DNA of 64,000 bases from Succinivibrio dextrinosolvens (GCF_011065405.1 NZ_CP047056.1:952747-1016746); one strand, 5' to 3'; positions 27,413-36,892 are shown, counted from the stretch's first letter. Made by a program: numbers and translations. Notes: generated by a model from the sequence alone, not told the origin.

Positions 27413-28201
27413 CTATAAAGACTGAAGTTCTTTTTTAGCTAAAGCTGATGAGCTTGCATTTGGATAAGTCTTAATAAGGACATCAAAGAATTTCTTAGCC
27501 TTCTCCTTGTCACCTAAAGCCTTTGAAGTAACACCTAACTTATACAGTGCATCAGCTCTTTTATCAGATTCCTTGAATTTAGCTGTATTAAGGAAACTGA
27601 TTCTGGCATCTTCAAATTTATTCTGCTTATACTGAATCTGACCTAACCAGTACCAGGCATTAGGTGTTAACGCATTGCCTGAATACTTGGTGGTATAACT
27701 CTTAAAGCCTTTAGCTGCCGCATTCAGATCACCCTTGTTCAGTAAGGCGTACGACTCCTGATAAAGTTTCTGAGCGTCAGCAGGAACCGAAGGCAGAGTT
27801 GCCTTTGCAACTGTTCCTTTCTTTGCTGGAGATAAGGTTGCATTTCCACCGCCTAACTCAGTCTTCATAGCAATAGTCTGATTCTTTTCATCAGCAGAAA
27901 CTTTGGTATTCTCAGCAGATGCTGCAGGAGCTGAAGCGTTTGTTGCCATCTGAGAAAGCTGAACCTTAAGTTTTTCATTTTCAGCTGCTAACAGATTTTT
28001 CTCATGGTTTAATTCTTCTATCTGTCCCTGAGACTCAGCCAGCTTATCCTGAAGCTGCTGAATCTGATTCTGCATGTTCAACATTGCTCGCTGCATAGAA
28101 TCAGTCTGGGCATCAGCATGAACCGGGGAGGTTACAGCCACGGCTGAACAGATTAAAGAGATTGCAACTGCTCTTTTTGACAAGGAAATAATTGTATTCA
28201 C
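27413..28201 (-). CDS. cpoB: Tol-Pal coordinator CpoB (YbgF)
   Basis: A 262-residue periplasmic protein that couples peptidoglycan synthesis with Tol-Pal during constriction. Signal peptide to SPVHADA, an N-terminal trimerising coiled coil (QNQIQQLQDKLAESQGQIEELN, about 40-90), a low-complexity linker, and a C-terminal TPR domain (about 140-262) with AWYWLGQIQYKQNKFEDARI and ADALYKLGVTSKALGDKEKA. Unlike a simple operon end, a terminator lies between pal and cpoB, so it probably has its own promoter. Confidence 0.92.
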   Translation of the reverse strand: MNTIISLSKRAVAISLICSAVAVTSPVHADAQTDSMQRAMLNMQNQIQQLQDKLAESQGQIEELNHEKNLLAAENEKLKVQLSQMATNASAPAASAENTKVSADEKNQTIAMKTELGGGNATLSPAKKGTVAKATLPSVPADAQKLYQESYALLNKGDLNAAAKGFKSYTTKYSGNALTPNAWYWLGQIQYKQNKFEDARISFLNTAKFKESDKRADALYKLGVTSKALGDKEKAKKFFDVLIKTYPNASSSALAKKELQSL

Positions 28202-28272
28202 CTAATTACCTCAAAAACGAAATCTGAACTTTGCAATTTCCGACTATAACAGTCTGAAGTTATTGAATATAT

Positions 28273-28301
28273 TAAAAAGGCGTAAAAATACCTTTTACGC
28301 C
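28273..28301 (-). terminator. Terminator between pal and cpoB
   Basis: GGCGTAAAA / TTTTACGCC on the minus strand followed by TTTTTAAT, about 25 bp after the pal stop. Confidence 0.75.
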
Positions 28302-28326
28302 CCTTATATATTCATCTGAATTTAAA

Positions 28327-28848
28327 TTAGTAATTTAAAACAGCACGACGGTTCTTTGACCAGGCACCCTCGTTGTGGCCATCAACTGCAGGCTTTTCTT
28401 CACCATAGCTTACAATTGAAAGCTGATTTACATCAACGCCTAGATTCTGCATGTAACGAGCAACAGAACGAGCTCTTCTTTCACCTAGAGCAATGTTGTA
28501 TTCTGGGGTACCGCGCTCATCAGTATGACCTTCAATGATAACTCTTGCATCAGGATTCTTCTTTAGATACTGAGCATGAGCCTGCATTACTCCCAGGTAC
28601 TGATCCTGGATGTTTTCTGAGTTGTATGCAAAGTATACGGTATTGTTACCCTGTAATTCTGCAGGACCATTGAAACCATCACGTGCATTTGGATCACCAA
28701 CGGTTAATGCACCATCAGCATCTAGGCCTAGAGCTGCATCTGATGAGCCATCTTCAACCATAGCAGAAGAATCATCTGATGTAGAACAAGCAGTTAAAGA
28801 GCAAATTGCTACTGAGCACAGTAAAATTGACAAATACTTCTTAAACAT
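28327..28848 (-). CDS. pal: Peptidoglycan-associated lipoprotein Pal
   Basis: A 173-residue outer-membrane lipoprotein. Lipobox LTAC (Cys21), an acidic flexible linker, then the OmpA-like peptidoglycan-binding domain with VIIEGHTDERGTPEYNIALG and ERRARSVARYMQNLGV, which holds the conserved Asp and Arg that bind meso-diaminopimelate. It anchors the outer membrane to the wall and partners with TolB, encoded immediately upstream. Confidence 0.95.
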   Translation of the reverse strand: MFKKYLSILLCSVAICSLTACSTSDDSSAMVEDGSSDAALGLDADGALTVGDPNARDGFNGPAELQGNNTVYFAYNSENIQDQYLGVMQAHAQYLKKNPDARVIIEGHTDERGTPEYNIALGERRARSVARYMQNLGVDVNQLSIVSYGEEKPAVDGHNEGAWSKNRRAVLNY

Positions 28849-28871
28849 TTTCTATTCCTTAATTTATGAAG

Positions 28872-30161
28872 TTATTTTGATAAAAGTGGACCCCAAGCAG
28901 GTGCGCTTATCTCACCTGAACTTGAAGGAAGGTTTGCCTTAAATCTGCCGTCAGCTGAAACTAGGGCTAGACCTTTTCTACCCTGATATACTGTTGAGTA
29001 TATTACCATACTTCCGTTAGGAGCAACACTTGGAGATTCATCTAAAGATGATGTAGTAAGCATATAAATGCTTCCATCTGCATCTACACGTGCTACACGG
29101 AAACCGTTAACCTGAGTAATAACAATCAGAGAATTTGTACCTGGAATTGATTTTGCGGAAAGATTACGTGCACCCTGATAGGTCACACGCTCTGTCTTGC
29201 TGGTTGCAAAATCAAACTTATAAATCTGAGCCTTGCCACCGCGCTCTGAGGTGAAGTATAAAGCCTTGCTGTCTGGAGCCCAGGTTGGTTCGGTATCAAT
29301 TGCTCTATTTGCAGTTACACGAACGAACTTTGAAGCATTCAGATCGTAGTAATAAATATCTGGCTGACCATCCTTTGAAAGGGTCATAGCAATCTTACTG
29401 CCATCAGGAGACCATGAAGGAGAGCTGTTTAGACCAGAGAATGAAGATAACTTGGTACGCTTCTTTGAATAAATGTCCTGAACGAAGATTGCAGGAGTTC
29501 TCTTCTCAAAACTTACATAAGCAAGTCTCTTGCCGTCTGGTGACCATGCAGGAGTCATAACAGGCTGAGTTGACTTAACAACAGGAGTCTCATTATAGCC
29601 GTCATAATCAGCAGTCATCAGCTGATAAGGGAAAGCTGCACCTTTCTTGTATACAACATAAGCGATACGGGTTCTGAAACAGCCTTTCTGACCAGTGAAT
29701 ACCTCATATACTCTATCTGATACGCGGTGAGCAGCCTGACGCATGGTTGCAACTGAGGAATTACCCTTGAAGTGAGCCAAAACCTTGCCCTTGTTGGCAC
29801 CCTGAAGTCCGGTAACCACAAACTCAACATTATAGTTGTTGGCACCAACCTCGTTTACGATACCTGAAACTACAACCTCAGCACCAGTTGCTGCAACTGC
29901 ATCAAGATTAGTAACACTGCCGTTTGCAACAGCACCCTGAGGAAGAGCTGATGCTGCAATTGGAGAAAACTTACCTGATCTCATTAAATCAGCAGAAACA
30001 ACTGAAGCAACATCCAATTTTACAGCAGGATTCTGTGTAAATGGATAGACTGCAATTTTGTGGCCTTCATTAATACCACCTGTAATCTCAATCTGCAGAT
30101 CTGCATTAGCTGTAGTAGCTGCTAAGAGAAAAGCAATTGATGCAAAAAAACGTTTTAGCAT
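28872..30161 (-). CDS. tolB: Tol-Pal system beta-propeller protein TolB
   Basis: A 429-residue periplasmic protein: signal peptide ending TTANA, an N-terminal alpha/beta domain (about 22-165) and a six-bladed propeller with repeated TPAWSPDGKRLAYVSFE, SPSWSPDGSKIAMTLS and EPTWAPDSKALYFTS units. It shuttles between Pal and TolA. 23 bp upstream of pal and 47 bp downstream of tolA. Confidence 0.95.
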   Translation of the reverse strand: MLKRFFASIAFLLAATTANADLQIEITGGINEGHKIAVYPFTQNPAVKLDVASVVSADLMRSGKFSPIAASALPQGAVANGSVTNLDAVAATGAEVVVSGIVNEVGANNYNVEFVVTGLQGANKGKVLAHFKGNSSVATMRQAAHRVSDRVYEVFTGQKGCFRTRIAYVVYKKGAAFPYQLMTADYDGYNETPVVKSTQPVMTPAWSPDGKRLAYVSFEKRTPAIFVQDIYSKKRTKLSSFSGLNSSPSWSPDGSKIAMTLSKDGQPDIYYYDLNASKFVRVTANRAIDTEPTWAPDSKALYFTSERGGKAQIYKFDFATSKTERVTYQGARNLSAKSIPGTNSLIVITQVNGFRVARVDADGSIYMLTTSSLDESPSVAPNGSMVIYSTVYQGRKGLALVSADGRFKANLPSSSGEISAPAWGPLLSK

Positions 30162-30208
30162 TCTTTAATAACTCCCCTTGTACATTATATTAACCAGCCT
30201 TTGCTTAT

Positions 30209-31198
30209 TTAAAGCTTAGGTGTCATTGAAATTTTAATATTTGAGCATTCTGGACAGGTTGCAGGTGGTGCAGGAAACATTCCTACCAGTCTGATTGCAT
30301 CCAGTGCACTCTTACATACTTTCTCATCGCCCTGACAGCTTTCATCAGATACGAGTCCGTTTGAACCGATCTTGATTGTAACAACAACCTTCTTTCCGTT
30401 CATTGAAGGATCGATTCTCCAGTTCTGTTCAATCAGACCACGGACTTTGTCACCGTATCCGGCTTCACCACCGCCTCCGCCTGAACCTAAGCCCTGACCG
30501 TTAGCTTCATCTCCGTCGGCAGTACCTAAAATATCATCCTCTAGAGAATCAGCCTCTGCTTTGGCTTTTGCCTCAGCCTGTGCTTTTGCCTTAGCCTCAG
30601 CTTCTGCTTTCTTCTTTGCAGCTTCCTCAGCTTTTTTCTTGGCTTCAGCCTCTGCTTTCTTCTTTTCTTCTAATTTTTTCTTCTCTTCGAGCTTTTTCTT
30701 CTCTTCAAGTTTTTTCTGCTCTTCGAGCTTCTTTTTCTCTTCTAGTTTTTTCTTTTCTTCTTCAAGCTTTTTCTTTTCTTCTTCAAGTTTCTTTTTCTGC
30801 TCTTCAAGCTTTTTCTTTTCTTCTAGTTTTTTCTTTTCCTCAGCTTTTTTCAGAGCAAGCTTCTTTGCTTCTTCCTGCTGTTTCTGAATTTTCTGTTCCT
30901 GAATCTTCTGCTCTTCGATACGTTTTTCAAGTTCTCTCTTAGCTTCCTGCTGTTTCTGAAGTTGTTCCTGTTTGGTATCAGGTTCTTCTACGACCGGAGC
31001 AGGTGCCTGTTTTTTAGCAGAAGCTTTTCCATTTGGATTACCCTTTGCTGGAGGGACAAAGGTAGCATGCATAATATCCCCCTGCCCCATATCTGGCTTT
31101 GACGGTTTACTTAATGAAACACGAACCAATAGTACGCCAAGAATAACCAAATGAAGGATCACCGCCAATATAAAGGCAACCTTCATGTTAATCTTCAT
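30209..31198 (-). CDS. tolA: Tol energy-transducing protein TolA
   Basis: A 329-residue inner-membrane protein. One TM helix (about 8-28) is followed by a long charged coiled coil (about 70-215) made of KKKLEE/EKKKLEEQ repeats, then a Gly-rich hinge and the C-terminal domain III (about 245-329, KVRGLIEQNWRIDP…). The domain has two Cys pairs (ESCQGDEKVC and TCPEC), more than usual. It transmits proton-motive-force energy from TolQR to TolB/Pal. The coil has an unusually regular repeat, which also makes it a spot for replication slippage. Confidence 0.93.
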   Translation of the reverse strand: MKINMKVAFILAVILHLVILGVLLVRVSLSKPSKPDMGQGDIMHATFVPPAKGNPNGKASAKKQAPAPVVEEPDTKQEQLQKQQEAKRELEKRIEEQKIQEQKIQKQQEEAKKLALKKAEEKKKLEEKKKLEEQKKKLEEEKKKLEEEKKKLEEKKKLEEQKKLEEKKKLEEKKKLEEKKKAEAEAKKKAEEAAKKKAEAEAKAKAQAEAKAKAEADSLEDDILGTADGDEANGQGLGSGGGGGEAGYGDKVRGLIEQNWRIDPSMNGKKVVVTIKIGSNGLVSDESCQGDEKVCKSALDAIRLVGMFPAPPATCPECSNIKISMTPKL

Positions 31199-31216
31199 AA
31201 CAATAATACCTAAAAC

Positions 31217-31666
31217 TTAATTAATTAGAGAAGAGATTGGTTCAGTAACCAAACCAACACTCTTAACGCCACCGTTTTTCAGTGCATTCATAAGCTGAAT
31301 TACATTGTCATATGCAACCTGGGCGTCCCCCTGTACAACTACAGGACGCTGATGAACCTGATCTTTTTGCAGTTCAGCTGCAACATAATTGGTTAACTCA
31401 TCAAGACTGCCCATTTTTACTGTTGAGGTATCAATAGTCACATAAAACTGACCAACCTTATCCACTGTAGCAATAATAGGAGTCATTTCGTCCTGATTCA
31501 TTGTTTCAGCTTTTGCCTGAGGAAGATCGACGGTAACGCCCTGCATAACAACAGGAGCTGTTGCAATAAAAATAACCAGAAGAACCAGCATAACGTCAAT
31601 GTATGGAACCACATTGATTTCAGCCTTAGCTCTTGATTTAGTATGTCTGGTACGGGCCATCTGCAT
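31217..31666 (-). CDS. tolR: Tol-Pal proton-channel subunit TolR
   Basis: A 149-residue ExbD-like protein with one TM helix near the N-terminus carrying the essential Asp (INVVPYIDVMLVLLVIFI) and a periplasmic dimerisation domain. The first ATG follows the tolQ stop by two bases with AGGGACAG before it. Starting at the second ATG two codons later is equally possible. Confidence 0.93.
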   Translation of the reverse strand: MQMARTRHTKSRAKAEINVVPYIDVMLVLLVIFIATAPVVMQGVTVDLPQAKAETMNQDEMTPIIATVDKVGQFYVTIDTSTVKMGSLDELTNYVAAELQKDQVHQRPVVVQGDAQVAYDNVIQLMNALKNGGVKSVGLVTEPISSLIN

Positions 31667-31668
31667 TT

Positions 31669-32568
31669 TTACTGTCCCTGTAATGGTGAACGGGAAGAAT
31701 TACGGTATCTATCTCCCTCTACACCAGGAGTATGGTAAGGTGAACTCTGAGTATTTACTCTGGCTCTTGAATACTGATTCTGATGTTCTTCACCTAATGG
31801 GTGATTGAAGCTTTTCTGAGAATAACCGTTAGATGGCTGAACACTATTCTGTGGAACTTCATTGTTCTTCATATTCATTTCAGAACGAACTCTTACCAGT
31901 CTTCTATTAAGAATAGTAGCGAACTCATCCATGAAGTTAATGTAGCGATTCTCTAAAGCCTCTACCTTAGAAACGAATCTGTTGTAGAACATAACAGCAG
32001 GAATAGCAGCGAAAAGACCCATAGCTGTTGCAATCAGAGCTTCAGCAATAGGAGGGGCAACCATTGACAGAGTTGCATTCTTAACAGCAGCTAATGCAAT
32101 AAACGCATGCATAATTCCCCATACGGTACCAAACAGACCGATATAAGGACTGATAGAACCGATGGTTGCCAGTGTTGCAAGATGAGATTCAAGATTCTCC
32201 ATCTCACGGGACTGAGAAACCTTCATCTGACGATAGGTTCCGTCCATAACAACTTCCTGATCAGCAGGACCAGAGTTAATCAGTCTTACGAACTCTTTGA
32301 AACCGGATGAATAAATGACCTCAAGACCAATAAGATCCTGACCTTTCTTGATACATTCCTGATAAAGGTTGTTAAGATCAATTCCTGACCAAAACTTATC
32401 TTCAAACTCATCAGCCTTTGCTCTGGCTGCCTTATAGGAATTTGATTTTGAAAAAATAATTGTCCATGATGCAATAGATAATCCGAGCAGGAACAGCATA
32501 ACGAACTGTACAAGCGGACTTGCATTAAATATAAGGTGAGTAATTGATAATGAACCTGAAGTATCCAT
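31669..32568 (-). CDS. tolQ: Tol-Pal proton-channel subunit TolQ, C-terminally extended
   Basis: A 299-residue ExbB/MotA-family protein with three TM segments (about 15-37, 140-160, 175-197) and the conserved ISPYIGLFGTVWGIMHAF and AEALIATAMGLFAAIPAVMFYN stretches. Typical TolQ is about 230 residues. After the usual end near NRRLVRVRSEM there are about 65 extra residues rich in Asn, Ser, Gln, Pro and Arg with no predicted fold. The tail is in frame, uninterrupted and directly followed by tolR, so it appears genuine. Confidence 0.92.
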   Translation of the reverse strand: MDTSGSLSITHLIFNASPLVQFVMLFLLGLSIASWTIIFSKSNSYKAARAKADEFEDKFWSGIDLNNLYQECIKKGQDLIGLEVIYSSGFKEFVRLINSGPADQEVVMDGTYRQMKVSQSREMENLESHLATLATIGSISPYIGLFGTVWGIMHAFIALAAVKNATLSMVAPPIAEALIATAMGLFAAIPAVMFYNRFVSKVEALENRYINFMDEFATILNRRLVRVRSEMNMKNNEVPQNSVQPSNGYSQKSFNHPLGEEHQNQYSRARVNTQSSPYHTPGVEGDRYRNSSRSPLQGQ

Positions 32569-32570
32569 TT

Positions 32571-33014
32571 TTAGATTTTTACCTCTAGATGAGAAACATC
32601 CTCTGGAACAAACTGCTTGATATATTCTATTGCCTCTTTAGGCATGGTTGCTGGCTTATGTTTTGCCATATCAACGAATGCAATGCTACATTCAAACTCA
32701 AACAGCAGTTCGTCGTGCTGATTATAAACTTGTTGAAAAATTTTTAAACTTGCAAAGCGAGCTTTTGTTGGAATACAGGTTATCCTTAGCATGTCATCAA
32801 GTCTGGCAGAACTGATGTAGTTGCCCTTGATGTTTTTTATAACAAAGCCCTTTTTATCCTCAAGCATGGAAGACTGAGAAAGCCCCATTCCTCTTAGCCA
32901 GTCTGTTCTGGCACGCTCACAGAATTTTAAATAGTTGGCGTAATAGACGATCCCACCTGCATCGGTGTCCTCGTAATAAACGCGGGCATTTATGGAAAAT
33001 GTTTTGGCTGACAT
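32571..33014 (-). CDS. ybgC: Tol-Pal-associated acyl-CoA thioesterase YbgC
   Basis: A 147-residue hot-dog-fold 4-hydroxybenzoyl-CoA-type thioesterase. The catalytic loop YYEDTDAGGIVYYANYLKF is near residue 12. I start at the ATG at 33014 (MSAKTFSINARVYYEDTD) because it follows the ruvB stop by four bases and AAAGGA precedes it. A longer frame reaching back into ruvB is not credible. The gene links ruvB to tolQ. Confidence 0.93.
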   Translation of the reverse strand: MSAKTFSINARVYYEDTDAGGIVYYANYLKFCERARTDWLRGMGLSQSSMLEDKKGFVIKNIKGNYISSARLDDMLRITCIPTKARFASLKIFQQVYNQHDELLFEFECSIAFVDMAKHKPATMPKEAIEYIKQFVPEDVSHLEVKI

Positions 33015-33018
33015 TAAA

Positions 33019-34077
33019 TTAAGATCCTTTCTGCAGTCCGAACTTTGCATAAGCTTTCGCTGTAGCAACTCTTCCTGTTCTTGAGCGCTGAACATAGCCC
33101 TGCTGGATAATATAAGGCTCCACCACATTCTCCAGAGTATCTCTATCATGACCCAAGGATGCAGCCAGGCTTTCAATTCCCACAGGACCGCCGTTAAAAT
33201 CTTCGATTATACAGCGCAAATACTGCCTGTCAAAGTCATCGAATCCATCCTCGTCAATTCTTAACATTGATAGTGCAGCTCTAGCTAACTCAAGAGTAAT
33301 AACACCATTCCCCTTAACCTGGGCATAATCTCTTACTCTGCGCAGCAGTCTGTTGGCAATACGAGGAGTTCCTCTTGATCTGGAGGCAATCTCCATTGAG
33401 GCATCTTCTGTTATTTCAACATTGAGCTTTCTTGCTGAACTTCTGATAATAATATTTAGTTCTTCCGGAGCATAAAACTTAAGCTGCAGAATTATACCAA
33501 AACGAGCTCTAAGTGGTGATGTCAGTGTACCGGCTCTGGTAGTTGCACCTATAAGAGTAAAGGGATTAAGACTGATTTTGATTGATCTTGCAGATGGACC
33601 TTCTCCTGTCATGATATCAACCATATAATCTTCCATGGCGGGATATAAAAACTCCTCGATAACAGGAGAAAGGCGATGAATTTCATCAATAAAAATCACA
33701 TTTCTTGGCTGAAGATTTGTCAGAAGAGCTGCAGCATCCCCCTTCTTTTCCAAAGCAGGACCAGAAGTCTGAGAAATACCAACAGACAGTTCATTGGCAA
33801 TAATATTTGATAAAGTGGTTTTACCAAGGCCAGGAGGACCGAAAATCAGCACATGGTCAAGAGCATCTCCTCTTAGTTTTGCAGCCTTTAGAGCAATTGA
33901 AAGCTGCTCCTTAACCTCGGTCTGACCTATATAATCATCAAGGCACTGAGGACGTAGAGCTCTGTCCTCTGATGCTCTTAAATTCTCGGAGAGCTCCTCC
34001 TCTGGAGTTTTCTCCGGACGGATGACAGAATCCACAGTCAGAGTGTCTGCAAATATTCCCTTCTCATCTAGTGCCAT
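33019..34077 (-). CDS. ruvB: Holliday junction branch-migration ATPase RuvB
   Basis: A 352-residue AAA+ motor that, with RuvA, drives branch migration. Walker [11 protein letters not shown] (about 70), Walker [11 protein letters not shown] (about 120), sensor-1 [10 protein letters not shown], arginine finger RARFG, and a C-terminal winged helix ([20 protein letters not shown]). Length is standard. It lies three bases after ruvA. Confidence 0.96.
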   Translation of the reverse strand: MALDEKGIFADTLTVDSVIRPEKTPEEELSENLRASEDRALRPQCLDDYIGQTEVKEQLSIALKAAKLRGDALDHVLIFGPPGLGKTTLSNIIANELSVGISQTSGPALEKKGDAAALLTNLQPRNVIFIDEIHRLSPVIEEFLYPAMEDYMVDIMTGEGPSARSIKISLNPFTLIGATTRAGTLTSPLRARFGIILQLKFYAPEELNIIIRSSARKLNVEITEDASMEIASRSRGTPRIANRLLRRVRDYAQVKGNGVITLELARAALSMLRIDEDGFDDFDRQYLRCIIEDFNGGPVGIESLAASLGHDRDTLENVVEPYIIQQGYVQRSRTGRVATAKAYAKFGLQKGS

Positions 34078-34080
34078 AAA

Positions 34081-34698
34081 TTATGATTTTCCTTTTGAAA
34101 TCAGTGCCAGTGCAGCAACAATAATCTGCTGAGTAGAAAGAGAACGATCCTTGGATACCACTGCCTTTACATACTTTACTGAATCTGATTCGCGATAACC
34201 TAAGGCGGTCATAGCGGCAACAGCATCATTAAAACTGTCGCTCTGCTCAGACGTTGCTGAGGACAAATCAATACTGATATCAGAACCAGGCAATGCAAAT
34301 TTCTTAAGATTATCCTTAAGTTCAACCACCATTCTTTCAGCTGTTTTTTTACCGACACCTGGAATCTGTTCAAGACTCTTTGACTGTTCAGAAATCACTA
34401 TCTGAATGAACTCGTCAACTTTAAATGTGGATAGCACAGCCAATGCCATTTTAGGACCAACACCATTTACCTTTATAAGGATTCTGAAAAGAGAACGCTC
34501 TATAACAGAAAGAAATCCGTACAAGATTTGAGCATCTTCTCTTACGATATGCTGTGTATATACAAAGCAGGATTCACCGACTTTCAGACTGCCTAATGAA
34601 GAAACCGGCATATCTACTTCGTATCCCACACCATTAACATCGATAAGAGCTGTAACTCCATCGATTCTTAAAACTTTTCCTGATAAACTTCCGATCAT
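34081..34698 (-). CDS. ruvA: Holliday junction DNA-binding protein RuvA
   Basis: A 205-residue tetrameric junction-recognition protein: N-terminal OB fold (about 1-64), two helix-hairpin-helix motifs (LIKVNGVGPKMALAVLS and QIPGVGKKTAERMVVELK), and a C-terminal RuvB-binding domain after an acidic/serine linker. It overlaps the ruvC stop by four bases. Confidence 0.96.
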   Translation of the reverse strand: MIGSLSGKVLRIDGVTALIDVNGVGYEVDMPVSSLGSLKVGESCFVYTQHIVREDAQILYGFLSVIERSLFRILIKVNGVGPKMALAVLSTFKVDEFIQIVISEQSKSLEQIPGVGKKTAERMVVELKDNLKKFALPGSDISIDLSSATSEQSDSFNDAVAAMTALGYRESDSVKYVKAVVSKDRSLSTQQIIVAALALISKGKS

Positions 34699-35237
34699 TT
34701 GAATTTATTCTGTAATCTTCCATGGATAGAGGAAGTATCTGCAACATCCTTACCCATTGCTGTTGTAATCTGGTTTGTAAAACAGTGGCAGAGAGCACAT
34801 GCAAGACCGTCAGCAGCATCAGCCTGAGGATTGCCGCTTAATCTGAGAATTCTTTTAACCATGTACTGGACCTGCTCTTTCTCGGCCCAACCATACCCAA
34901 CAACAGCCTGTTTGATCTGCATTGGAGTATAATCAAAAACACTTAGACCAAGATTTGCGCCAGCTACAATTGCACAGGCTCTTGCCTCAGATAGCTTCAC
35001 TGTAGACTGGACATTTTTGGATAGAAAGGTTTCCTCGACAGCCATTGCTGTAGGATGAAACTGTTCAATCAGAGAATAGACTCCGTCATATATAATCTTC
35101 AGTTTTGATGCCAGATCTCCGTCTCCAGTTTTTATACATCCAGAACCGAGATAGTTAGGTGTATTACCTACATACTCGACAATTCCGTATCCGGTAAACC
35201 TAGAACCAGGATCAATTCCAATAACTACTGAAGACAT
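34695..35237 (-). CDS. ruvC: Holliday junction resolvase RuvC
   Basis: A 180-residue endonuclease. The acidic catalytic set is visible: Asp in GIDPGSRFTG, Glu in AVEETFLSKN and Asps in NPQADAADGLACAL. First gene of the ruvCAB-ybgC-tol operon on the minus strand. yebC, often upstream in relatives, is absent. Confidence 0.96.
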   Translation of the reverse strand: MSSVVIGIDPGSRFTGYGIVEYVGNTPNYLGSGCIKTGDGDLASKLKIIYDGVYSLIEQFHPTAMAVEETFLSKNVQSTVKLSEARACAIVAGANLGLSVFDYTPMQIKQAVVGYGWAEKEQVQYMVKRILRLSGNPQADAADGLACALCHCFTNQITTAMGKDVADTSSIHGRLQNKFK

Positions 35238-35591
35238 GCGCTTTCTACAAACATACTGTATTAGGCCAATGTTAAGAGCTACGAAAAAAAAGCAACCCGA
35301 TAAAGCTTAATACTAAAAAAGATTTGATTATAAAACTATGCAAAGTTGGACGAGTCATTCCAATACCTAGAATTATATCATTATTTTTATTTTTTCCTTT
35401 TAAAAAATGGGATATTTACGAAGCTGTATAACTGATTTACACCGTTTAACCTAATACCTCTTTCCTATAACAAAATCATATGTTTATATGAGCATTTGCT
35501 CATAGAAAAATATGAAAAAATTTATTACTAGTAAGCATATACTAACAGTAAATCTGTGACATAATTATCAAGTTTAAGAATAGGAATTCAA
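35238..35591. other. Divergent promoter region between ruvC and the metal ABC operon
   Basis: About 350 AT-rich bases with no supported ORF. It must hold the ruvC promoter on the minus strand and the metal-operon promoter on the plus strand. The one clear structure is the palindrome at 35487-35504. Confidence 0.5.
35487..35504. promoter_or_regulatory. 18 bp perfect palindrome, probable metalloregulator operator
   Basis: TATGAGCA-TT-TGCTCATA lies about 90 bp before the first gene of the metal operon. Its form resembles ArsR/SmtB-family operators (ATATGAACA/TGTTCATAT type) more than a Zur box. The regulator is not encoded nearby. Confidence 0.55.
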
Positions 35592-35900
35592 ATGTATTTT
35601 TTTAATAGTAAAAAACAGTTTAAAGCATATTTTCTTATCATTGCTTTTATTTCCTTTAGCTGTTTTTTCAATTTCTATAAGACCAGTTTCGCTGCCCATC
35701 ACTGCGGTCATGAAGATCACTGTGTTATATGTGCATCGCTGCACCTTATTAATAACGAGTTCCCTACTCCACTTGGAGCAAGCTTAAATAACAATTTTCT
35801 GCTTTTCACTATAGGTATTTTCCTATACACAGCTATTCTGTATAAGAAAACAGTTATCAGGGCTACACCAGTTTCAAACCGTGTAAAGAAGTCGGAATAA
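35592..35900 (+). CDS. Small Cys/His-rich membrane-anchored protein of the metal operon
   Basis: A 102-residue protein with a hydrophobic N-terminal segment (about 12-30), a short extracytoplasmic Cys/His cluster HHCGHEDHCVICASLH (about 36-51), and a second TM helix (about 65-85), ending in a basic tail. The HxC-HxxH-CxxC arrangement is suited to capture Zn or a related metal. It is the first gene before a metal ABC transporter. Similar small proteins precede zinc ABC genes in Firmicutes, to my knowledge. Function is inferred from the cluster and position. Confidence 0.6.
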   Translation: MYFFNSKKQFKAYFLIIAFISFSCFFNFYKTSFAAHHCGHEDHCVICASLHLINNEFPTPLGASLNNNFLLFTIGIFLYTAILYKKTVIRATPVSNRVKKSE

Positions 35901-35950
35901 ACAATAGTCCAGGGGCTTTATTTTTTTATTCCATTTTTTACGAGGTCTAT

Positions 35951-36892
35951 ATGTTTTTTCATAAATTAAAATCATTTTTAGCTTTAACATCAGGAATTGC
36001 TATTCTTACCTGCTCTCAGAATGTCATGGCAAAGGAGCTGAACATCATCGCAACAAACTTTCCTCAGTATGATTTTGTTAAAAACATAACTAAGGATAAG
36101 GCAAATGTAACCATGCTTCTTAAAATAGGGGCAGAAGCTCACAGTTATGAACCTACACCAAAGGATCTGATTGCAATTGAAAAATCAGATCTGTTTGTTT
36201 ACAACGGTGGAGAAAACGACGAGTGGATTGAAAATTTCCTTAAGGACAACCTCAGCAAATTAAACTCCTTTGCCTTTACAAAGGAAGTTTCTCTCAGAGC
36301 TGAAGAAGAGGTTGAGGGTATGCAGCCAGAGGCTGAGGAAGAACCTGAGGATGGAGAGGAACACGGTTTTGACGAACACGTCTGGACTTCTCCAAAAAAC
36401 GATGAGGTTATTTTGGATAAACTCTGTGAGGCTATTGTAAAATTAGATCCAGAGAATAAGGATTATTATGAAAAGAATGCCTCAGACTATATAAACAGAT
36501 TCAAGGAGCTAGACCAGAAATACAGTGAGGTCATCTCTACATCAAAGAACAAGACTCTTGTGTTTGGAGACAGATTTCCTCTTTTGTATTTTGCTAAAGA
36601 CTATGGGCTGAATTATTATGCTGCATTCAAAGGCTGTTCTAATGAAACAGAGGTTTCTGCCTCCACAATCAAATTCCTGATTGACAAGGCAGAACAGTTA
36701 AAAGCTCCAGTTATTTTTAAAATAGAACTATCCTCTGACAATATAGCATCAACAATTGCAGAAAGTGTAAATGCAAAAGTTATGACCTTCAATTCTGGTC
36801 ATAACATTACAGTTGAGGAATTTAAAGCAGGCAGAACCATGGCAGATCTGTTCAGCGACAATATTCCTGCTCTTAAGGAAGCTCTAAACTAA
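35951..36892 (+). CDS. Metal ABC transporter substrate-binding protein (ZnuA-like, cluster 9)
   Basis: A 313-residue periplasmic binding protein with signal peptide (to NVMAKE). Ligand-type His residues are seen in KIGAEAHSYEPTPKDL and FDEHVWTSPKND, separated by an acidic loop rich in Glu with one His, the usual metal-sensing loop. Where ZnuA has a third His the sequence is VFGDRFPLLYFAKDYGL, followed by AAFKGCSNETEVS. This is the subgroup common in Firmicutes. The metal is probably Zn or Mn. GAGG precedes the ATG. Confidence 0.85.
   Translation: MFFHKLKSFLALTSGIAILTCSQNVMAKELNIIATNFPQYDFVKNITKDKANVTMLLKIGAEAHSYEPTPKDLIAIEKSDLFVYNGGENDEWIENFLKDNLSKLNSFAFTKEVSLRAEEEVEGMQPEAEEEPEDGEEHGFDEHVWTSPKNDEVILDKLCEAIVKLDPENKDYYEKNASDYINRFKELDQKYSEVISTSKNKTLVFGDRFPLLYFAKDYGLNYYAAFKGCSNETEVSASTIKFLIDKAEQLKAPVIFKIELSSDNIASTIAESVNAKVMTFNSGHNITVEEFKAGRTMADLFSDNIPALKEALN

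Noticed and set aside
30561-30942. Long Phe/Ser/Leu-rich plus-strand ORFs opposite tolA
   Set aside because: They are shadows of the repetitive Lys/Glu coiled coil of TolA on the other strand.
32571-33176. Longer ybgC start inside ruvB
   Set aside because: The extra 54 residues are out-of-frame ruvB sequence. The ATG at 33014 has a ribosome site right after the ruvB stop.
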